DNA from: Sphacelaria rigidula
Lineage: Eukaryota; Phaeophyceae; Sphacelariales
DNA length: 23,623 nucleotides
NCBI GenBank assembly: GCA_964200075.2
Contig: CAXNAA020000254.1
Location: 1-23,623, forward strand
Direction of reading: 5' to 3'
Shown here: positions 18,601-23,623 of the stretch, piece after piece
Layout of the letters: each line of letters opens with the position of its first letter
How positions within the stretch are numbered: position 1 is the stretch's first letter
Notes under the pieces: generated by a model
Database searches by the model: none
Told to the model about the DNA's origin: nothing
The model's input: the letters and a program-made list of their open reading frames with translations, nothing else
Translations under genes and position numbers: made by a program

Positions 18601-20506
18601 TTGTTGGTAAGTCCAGCACCATGTCTCATGTGATCGCACGGTTATCCCGTGTGCATGCCAGTAGTAGCGTATCGTACTGTGGCCACTGCACAGTGCAGCA
18701 TACCCTACGTTACGGTACAATTTCTGAAAAGTCAGACTGAAGAGTACACGGACCGAAAATTGAGCAACACCAAGCACGAGCGAGCTGCCATGCACCCGCG
18801 TACAATGAAAAGCAATTAACCGACACATTTACCTATTAATAGCGAAACAGAGCGGTGTACGGTGAAGCTGAGGTGTCGAGTTAGACATGTTCTTCCGCGA
18901 CGTACTAGTCGTTGTTCAAGACCCACGGTAAAATGACGAAAGTCTCCCGTCCTGTGTCACATGATAGCTGGTGCATATACATGCACAGCATAGAGAACGT
19001 TGGAAAAACGCTCTTAGGAATCTGCAGGACGTACCTCTCGCTCCGAAGACAGAAACATTGCCGTGCCAATGCAGCAGTCTGGTTAACGATCATGACACGT
19101 ACAATACAACGGGTTCTCCCTTGAGGCCGGGTCGGCCTCAAGAACCTGTTCCTTTCAAGAGCGCCCAACCTCAAGTCGTGCTCCCGAAACCTTACCGGCC
19201 GTGAAAAGTGATCAGTCTTACACTGTACAAGGGTCGACCTTTGGAGGGGCCATCGACTCTAGTACATAATATATACCACACAGTGCAGCGCCATGGCGTA
19301 CGCGTCTTTTCAATTCAACGGGATCATATATAAGCAGAATCCCTATGTAACATACACGTTGAAACATGTACATGTATACATGCATATATGCATCCTTCCC
19401 GATATCCTAAATCATGTAGTCATCAATTTCGTCCCCAAGTGATACCCCAAGCTCGTAGATGGTCGAAAAACTGCTGTCGTGTCGTCTAGTAGAGCATACC
19501 ACATCATTTCGTGTGAGGGTGACTTCGAAATATGAGGCAAGGTAGGTTAGGCGCTCTCGCATTGAGTTTCAGTTGCAGTGCTATCACCACCTGATTTCAA
19601 GGGCGTTTGGTGTCAAGACAACGCGGTTCACGCACCGCAGGCAATACGCAGGCCCACTATATGCACTATACACCCCTGGGTCACGAGCACCGTTGAATTC
19701 GTGCACACTGCCCACACGCCAAGACGTCACGAGTTTCTTTACCATTTTTTTATTACTTCAGTGCAAAGGCTTTGGATCGGCCTGTGCTCTGTGCCAGGAG
19801 TGCAGAGCAGTTGACGCTAGAGCTACTCCGCTGATTGTCAAATGTTTTCGGCGCATGTAGTTTCGGGTGTTGAGTCGGCGCCATGACGAGGGTTGAGAAA
19901 CGGTAGCGATCTTGTTACCGAGGACTTGCAAGCTTGTGATCTTGACCTCACAGCGAGTCGAAACCCTACAGTAAATATCACCGGATGAAGTACATATTCA
20001 TTCGTTCAAGCATTTGAATACTCGACTTACGTCAACATGCAGAAGTTGTGGAACGTCCTCGTTGCCGCGTACGGCGACTGGTGATTTTTCCCAGAGCCAT
20101 TCCTGCACCCCTGCCGCTGTGCGACTCCTGTATTACATAGTACGGTGCCAGGTGCAGAACTGGAGACAAATGAGACTGTTTCACGTCACCTGCAGTAACT
20201 CTATCCGCTCCTGCCCCCCCCCCCCATCCTTCACCTGCTCCACCCCACCGTGCGGCCGAAACGCATTAGGAGGAGGTACTGGGCGTTTTGGCCTACTTCG
20301 TGCTGCTCGAGGGTCTACCGTTGGCTGTAGTGCTCATGTACAACCGAACCGCTCCGTTGTCGCCCTCTCGGCCGCTCAATGAACGAGCAACTGTCGGACG
20401 AAGGCGTTCTGCACCAGAAGAAGAGCCGCTCATGGGAGTGGCGAATGACGATATTAATATGTTCCACAACCAATCACAGATTCCGACGGCTATCGTGCAT
20501 CGATGA
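15395..20506 (+). CDS. THH1/TOM1/TOM3-family seven-transmembrane protein, six exons, 5' end unresolved
   Basis: Joining 15395-15684, 16168-16399, 16920-17047, 17495-17597, 18249-18390 and 20270-20506 gives 376 residues plus a TGA stop with no frameshift; all five introns (483, 520, 447, 651 and 1879 nt) are GT-AG with matching phases (1, 2, 1, 2, 0). The product has seven hydrophobic segments. Family hallmarks remembered from plant TOM1 are visible in order: a PDRLY start to TM1 (residues 15-41), WTTQK just before TM2 (81-85), FWAE at the end of TM3, RRRRVYRITVVTSVCAACLVLR entering TM6 (split here as RRRRVYRI and TSVCAACLVLR), and YFVLLEGLP in TM7. In plants this family sits in vacuolar/endomembranes and is co-opted by tobamovirus replication; animal GPR137 relatives are lysosomal. 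The tail carries an EEEPLM acidic-dileucine-like sorting motif and an RRRSAP phosphorylation/14-3-3-like site (inference). Odd points: a long basic TM1-TM2 loop with a CALCQAC motif (72-78), and no ATG in the first recovered exon. Confidence 0.85.
16168..16399 (+). CDS. TOM1-like gene, exon encoding end of TM2 and TM3
   Basis: The acceptor is a nine-C tract followed by AG at 16166-16167. The exon continues TM2 directly (VAV-L-RIAWAVLA), then carries TM3 and the family's FWAE motif followed by an alanine-rich cytoplasmic loop. The donor GTGATT lies at 16400; the frame would stop at the TGA immediately downstream, which supports this boundary. Two nucleotides of a codon are left over and pair with the single leading nucleotide of the next exon to give Arg. 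Confidence 0.8.
16920..17047 (+). CDS. TOM1-like gene, exon encoding TM4
   Basis: The frame RGTPPVIWKIARGVQRV leads into an Ala-rich hydrophobic segment that takes the place of TM4 in the family. The acceptor is tatacccag ending at 16919, with a modest pyrimidine tract; the phase matches the previous exon. The donor is a strong GTGAGT at 17048. A longer open frame at 16461-17051 runs through this region in another frame, but it breaks the alignment with the family and the phases. Confidence 0.75.
17495..17597 (+). CDS. TOM1-like gene, exon encoding TM5
   Basis: A short 103-nt exon behind a T/G-rich tract ending in tttcggcag. It encodes an extracytoplasmic turn followed by a hydrophobic segment (FVLAALVMVTFAHYAVAEL) that matches the position of the FLLYGGRL region of plant TOM1. 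The donor is GTAAGC at 17598. The phase (two nucleotides left) agrees with the next exon, joining to Arg. Confidence 0.8.
18249..18390 (+). CDS. TOM1-like gene, exon encoding basic loop and TM6
   Basis: The acceptor ends at 18248 after a T-rich stretch (ttgttttcattctg). The exon reads LVPIELPTRRRRVYRI then TVVTSVCAACLVLR and a hydrophobic segment; this is the most conserved part of the family (basic loop then VTxxCFxCFLIR in plants). It ends at a complete codon before a perfect GTGAGT donor at 18391. Confidence 0.85.
19112..19146. repeat. Perfect GC-rich stem-loop in the last intron of the TOM1-like gene
   Basis: CTTGAGGCCG (19120-19129), a GGT loop and CGGCCTCAAG (19133-19142) form a perfect 10-bp stem. 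GGTT (19112-19115) and AACC (19143-19146) extend it across a 4-nt bulge. It lies between the TM6 exon and the alternative terminal exon. Confidence 0.7.
19762..19860 (+). CDS. Possible alternative terminal exon inside the last intron of the TOM1-like gene
   Basis: A very strong acceptor (a T-rich tract, atttttttattacttcag) ends at 19761. Read in the phase left by the TM6 exon (complete codon), the following sequence is open for 32 codons: CKGFGSACALCQECRAVDAR and onward to TAG at 19858-19860. Splicing 18390 to 19762 would therefore replace TM7 and the tail with a short Cys-rich end. The CALCQEC motif echoes CALCQAC in the TM1-TM2 loop of the same protein. It may instead be a cryptic acceptor with a chance open frame. 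Confidence 0.3.
   Translation, partial: CKGFGSACALCQECRAVDARATPLIVKCFRRM
20214..20225 (+). repeat. Poly-C run (12 nt) upstream of the terminal TOM1-like exon
   Basis: Twelve consecutive C in the pyrimidine-rich stretch about 45 nt before the acceptor at 20269; it may contribute to the splicing tract. Confidence 0.95.
20270..20506 (+). CDS. TOM1-like gene, terminal exon (TM7 and C-terminal tail)
   Basis: The in-frame TAG at 20267-20269 also supplies the acceptor AG, so the exon can begin no earlier than 20270. A 12-C run lies about 45 nt upstream. The exon encodes EEVLGVLAYFVLLEGLPLAV (TM7) and a polar tail with RRRSAPEEEPLMGV, ending at TGA 20504-20506. Spacing from the TM6 LR to the TM7 LP is 34 residues, against 35 in plant TOM1 as I recall it, so no further exon is needed between them. 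Confidence 0.8.
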   Translation, partial: EEVLGVLAYFVLLEGLPLAVVLMYNRTAPLSPSRPLNERATVGRRRSAPEEEPLMGVANDDINMFHNQSQIPTAIVHR

Positions 20507-21298
20507 TATTATTTACTGAGGTTGATTCGCGAGATCTCCAGTCATTCGTGTTGAGTGCTTGTTGAGTGCTTGTCGTATTTGCTATCGAGTTCGCGCCGAG
20601 TTTTGTCCCTCTGTGGGCTTTGCGGTTGTTTCCCTGTTTGCTTTTGTTCAGTGGGTGTAGGAAGACACCGCAATGTGCTGGGATGATGATGAAGTATGCT
20701 CGTGCCGGGTAAGGTTACTGTATACTTGGCTCTATGGGGAGCCTGGATGGCAGTTTATTGTTGATGAATGTTACCGTCATGATTGTTTTGACTGTTTTTG
20801 ATTGTTTTTGATCGGGACTGGGTTGTTTCTACTCTTCTCGTTTCCTTTCGTTTTTCTCCCCTCCTCTGTCTCGTCTCACGTTTTTGCTCAGTGCACTTCT
20901 TTTGTGGTATTTTATTGTTTCTGTCTTTCCTCCTTCTCGAGACTCGTCAAGTGAGCGTTCCCTTTTTTGTTTATTAATACCCTTGGTACCTCTCTCCTCA
21001 TACCATGGCTGAATCCCTACTGGATTGGTTAATGTGCCACTATCGATCAATTCAACCAAATCAATCAATTGACGCCCGATGCGTGATTGAGCTTGGAAGG
21101 GCAGGTTGAAACTGCTGATTGATTTAATTGATCTTATTGATCTGGTATCTGATTGGTTCGATTGATCTGATTTATTTGATTGGCTTGCGTGTCGCACATT
21201 GAGTGATCTCTAGGGGACCCATTATACGTGGCGTTCGTTGATGTATCGCCAGTACCGCCTGGGGGTACGCCTGGACAACTATTGGCCAATCATAGTTC
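20507..21298 (+). other. Probable 3' untranslated and flanking sequence of the TOM1-like gene
   Basis: The sequence after the TGA at 20506 turns T/G-rich, with short repeats (ttgagtgcttg twice at 20552-20573, tgattgttttt units near 20780-20810) and no plus-strand frame of note. No clear AATAAA was seen here; the cleavage site cannot be placed. Confidence 0.4.
21040..21185. repeat. AT-rich region of ATCAAT/ATTGAT words
   Basis: Repeated atcaat words on the left (21055-21072) and attgat words on the right (21112-21183) form an imperfect inverted arrangement. The intervening 40 nt is ordinary sequence. There is no coding potential on the plus strand. Confidence 0.6.
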
Positions 21299-21702
21299 GT
21301 GAATAGTTATTTTTATGAAAAGTCAGAAAGTTGCGAGCCATTTTCATCTCTCTTGGAAGCAAAGCATCTGCGGTTGTTTTCGATGGGGCTTGAGTGTTGT
21401 GCTCGCATTTTCCGTGAAGCAAAAACCGGAAACTCGTCCTGTGCAAAAGGGAAGAAGTTGATTGTCGTGATTTTCGGGTGCCTACTGTTGTGCGTTTTGC
21501 TTGTTAGCTGCTTTGTTTATGTTCTTCGCATAAATAAGTGGGGTCTTTTGTGTGGATTTCCGTGAAGAAGACTCGTCGGACTGAATTTTGGATAGTGCAA
21601 GAAAGTTGCCTTGCGGTTGTTACTTGTCGTGAAGCGAGGTGTTGTCCGTGTTCAACAAGTCGCTTGGTATTTCGGGCGCGAACATGCTTTCAATGAAGAG
21701 CG

Positions 21703-21738
21703 TTGGATGTGTTGAATATGTTGGATGTGCTGGATGTG
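21703..21738 (+). repeat. 9-nt tandem repeat, four units
   Basis: Units ttggatgtg, ttgaatatg, ttggatgtg and ctggatgtg. The length is a multiple of three, so it preserves frame in the overlapping open frame. Confidence 0.8.
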
Positions 21739-22113
21739 CCATCACGACCGCGAGCGAAAAAAAATCACGTTCGATTTATTGAATACTGTGTTTCTTGTGG
21801 CTCATGTGTGGGCAGTTCGACGAAGTTCTGGGGACGTCATTTTTGCCGCACAGCTGGCAGGTTGTTGGCAGTCTCGAACATTGAGTTGAAGTCGAAGGAA
21901 CAGATTCCATGTGCACCCTCTGTCGCCCCTGATCGCAGAGGCAAACCGACCTCAAGCCCAAATATCCTCCAGTTGGGTGGTTTGAACTTGATATGGACAG
22001 TATGTTTTTGTTTTCTTGTTGCTGACCGTGTCTGGAGAAAAAGATGCCGTGAAGACACAAGAAAGGGAGAAAATCGGATGCTGTTAGATGAGGGCGGCAG
22101 TGACAGGCGGTGA
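21718..22113 (+). CDS. Hypothetical open frame (131 residues) downstream of the TOM1-like gene
   Basis: ATG 21718 opens a 131-residue frame beginning in a 9-nt tandem repeat. It has a Cys cluster (EYCVSCGSCVGS, then a later Cys in RHFCR) and a hydrophobic stretch (LIWTVCFCFLVADRVW), and ends in an acidic/basic tail. The Cys spacing does not match a zinc finger I know. It could equally be 3' UTR or promoter sequence, since the region is T-rich and no splice partners were found. Confidence 0.2.
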   Translation: MLDVLDVPSRPRAKKNHVRFIEYCVSCGSCVGSSTKFWGRHFCRTAGRLLAVSNIELKSKEQIPCAPSVAPDRRGKPTSSPNILQLGGLNLIWTVCFCFLVADRVWRKRCREDTRKGENRMLLDEGGSDRR

Positions 22114-22397
22114 ATGTTGACTCCTCAACCGCTATTTTAACAGCGATAGCGGGTTTTCCCGCCAGGGGGACCTGTTCCCTCGGTGATGGTTATTGTTTCA
22201 TTATTTTTTTTCTTGTCTTGATCGCACCCTCCACGGGTCGTCATATTTTATCTTTCGCCAACATTCGTCGTCATCACGATGTACGAAGTGCGCGCAAACA
22301 CAAGACAATTTCGGCCTTGTTTGTCGTTGAGATATCTTACCGAAACTCGCTCAACGCAAATGCGGCTCTTTGTATGACATGGTTCTTCCACACACAG

Positions 22398-22620
22398 CAT
22401 AAGACGCACTACGGCCCTTAGTTTTATCGTATGCCATGAGCACTTTGATTATGAGGAGGAGGAGGAGGAGGATGGTGATCGTGATGATGATAACTATATC
22501 GGGAGTAAAGACGAAAAGTTGGAAGAGTGTACCGTGAAAAGTCGACACCTGGCTCGTGCAATAAAAATGATACTATCCCATACTAGTTCACCTGTATCAT
22601 GTTGCAATTCGACTTGTTGA
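22398..22620 (+). CDS. Exon-like segment with acidic run, uncertain
   Basis: After an acceptor-like ttcttccacacacag ending at 22397, the plus strand is open to TGA 22618-22620. It contains HFDYEEEEEEDGDRDDDNYI, then GSKDEKLEECTVKSRHLARA and a Ser/Cys-rich end. Six GAG codons at 22453-22470 are followed by a GAT-rich stretch, typical of an acidic low-complexity protein tail. There is no in-frame ATG before the acidic run, so it would have to be a downstream exon; the partner exon was not identified. An AATAAA lies inside the frame at about 22560. Confidence 0.22.
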
Positions 22621-23579
22621 CCGTTTGACCGCGAAGCAGTCCAGTGCCAGTGTATCATTCTCATCACGATTATCGAGTCGTGACGATCGACTGCCGTTCC
22701 TCCTGAAGCGAGATCCCAAACGCTTCCTGGTTAGGGGCCTCGGACTCTGAATGAAGCTTGCGAAGCGTTATTTTTTGTGTAGGAGCTGGACCGGCCAACA
22801 TTTATATTTTTTTCAAGACAGGTGACGCGGGGCTGAATTTGAGACGTTGGACGCTGAAAGTTTGACGGATTATTTTCATCAAGACGCGAAACATGGTACG
22901 GGATACGAATAAACAATACATGGAAAGTTAGGCGATCCGAAAATTTGGCAAAAAACGGCAGAATCCCATAACTCTTGCGAAAAGAACAGAAGACGGGCGT
23001 GTTCCGCAACACGAAGCTTTCACTTGCACACAGAAGAGTTCGGCTAAGAACCAGGGGTCGGTCGGGAGAAGGTTTGCGGACACGGAACCCCCCCCCTGCC
23101 GGAGGGCAAGTTTTTTCTATCATTGTCATGATTTTGTTCTTGTTCAAATATTGCCGGAAGAAATTAATCAAGGAACACTGACAAGAAACGAAAAGTCTGG
23201 TGGGCTTTGCGAGGTTCGTGAGTACATTTGCTTCTGCTCCTTGCCCGCTCTGTCCCGATGACCTCGGATCCCGGCCACGCTCACACACTACATGTATGCA
23301 CACGAGCGCACGATAGCGACAGCCTGTAGCCAAAGTAGCAACAATATATCACGCCTCACCTTGCCCGGACTACTGGTAGGTGCTCGAGGCACACCACACG
23401 GAACATGATCCCATAAGTATGGTCATGGTAAGTGATGAGCTTGGGGGAGGCGGCGTGTCCGCCATCTCAGTGGTGTCCATGCCAAGAATCTCTACACACG
23501 GCAGCAGTTATTGACCATATCCATCAACGTCTCGGCTATAAACTAGGGCACAGCAGGCTGGGTGTCCCCCTCCTTATTA
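22621..23579. other. Right-end stretch without a supported gene
   Basis: A 200-codon minus-strand frame (22731-23333) and a plus-strand frame without ATG overlap across 22920-23240. Both lack recognisable domains and flanking splice logic, so neither is called. Confidence 0.35.
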
Positions 23580-23601
23580 CCCCCCCCCCCCCCCCCCCCC
23601 C
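23580..23601 (+). repeat. Poly-C run (22 nt) at the end of the window
   Basis: Twenty-two consecutive C followed by ggccccgcccc. Long homopolymers are error-prone in sequencing, so the true length is uncertain. Confidence 0.95.
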
Positions 23602-23623
23602 GGCCCCGCCCCGCTGCAACCAC

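Noticed and set aside
22731-23333. 200-codon minus-strand open frame
   Set aside because: No domain, no good start context, and a competing long open frame on the other strand; likely chance.
1-23623. CRISPR array, bacterial defence system or integrated phage
   Set aside because: No regularly spaced repeats, no operon-like gene order and no recognisable bacterial or phage proteins; spliced genes show the DNA is eukaryotic.

Overview
The window looks like nuclear DNA of a gene-poor eukaryote. Its two recognisable genes are split by long introns with ordinary GT donors (GTGAGT, GTAAGT) and pyrimidine-rich AG acceptors. No bacterial operon, rRNA or intact tRNA is visible. Intron sizes of about 0.35 to 1.9 kb, near-balanced base composition, abundant poly-C runs, degenerate tRNA-derived (SINE-like) repeats and a plant/alga-type TOM1 membrane protein fit a multicellular stramenopile such as a brown alga. 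That placement is inference, not a sequence-level identification.

Layout. (1) 1-2090: repeats only, with a CAG/CTG imperfect inverted repeat, a telomere-like patch and a SINE-like tRNA remnant. (2) 2092-4319, minus strand: a small RING-finger gene in three exons. The eight zinc ligands are assembled only when the exons are joined, and the middle exon appears to need an unusual AC splice end. (3) 4400-10300: mainly repeat-derived and non-coding, with SINE-like remnants. (4) about 10420-11700, minus strand: a decayed, frameshifted coding region of unknown family. (5) 11750-14960: non-coding, with tRNA-like remnants and TACTGTA-type motifs. (6) 15395-20506, plus strand: the main gene, a seven-transmembrane protein of the THH1/TOM1/TOM3 family (GPR137-like superfamily). 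It is recovered in six exons whose phases agree at all five junctions. Its first coding exon is unresolved (14962-15173 is a candidate). Its last intron holds a phase-compatible alternative terminal exon. (7) 20507-23623: T-rich downstream sequence with small uncertain open frames, an acidic exon-like segment, tandem repeats and a terminal 22-nt C run.

The two genes are unrelated in function and divergently arranged. The TOM1-like gene would make an endomembrane or vacuolar/lysosomal multi-pass protein. The RING gene would make a small E3 ubiquitin-ligase-like protein. Nothing in the sequence links them. The observations most worth checking are the alternative 3' exon of the TOM1-like gene, the apparent GT-AC intron of the RING gene, and the frameshifted minus-strand coding remnant.
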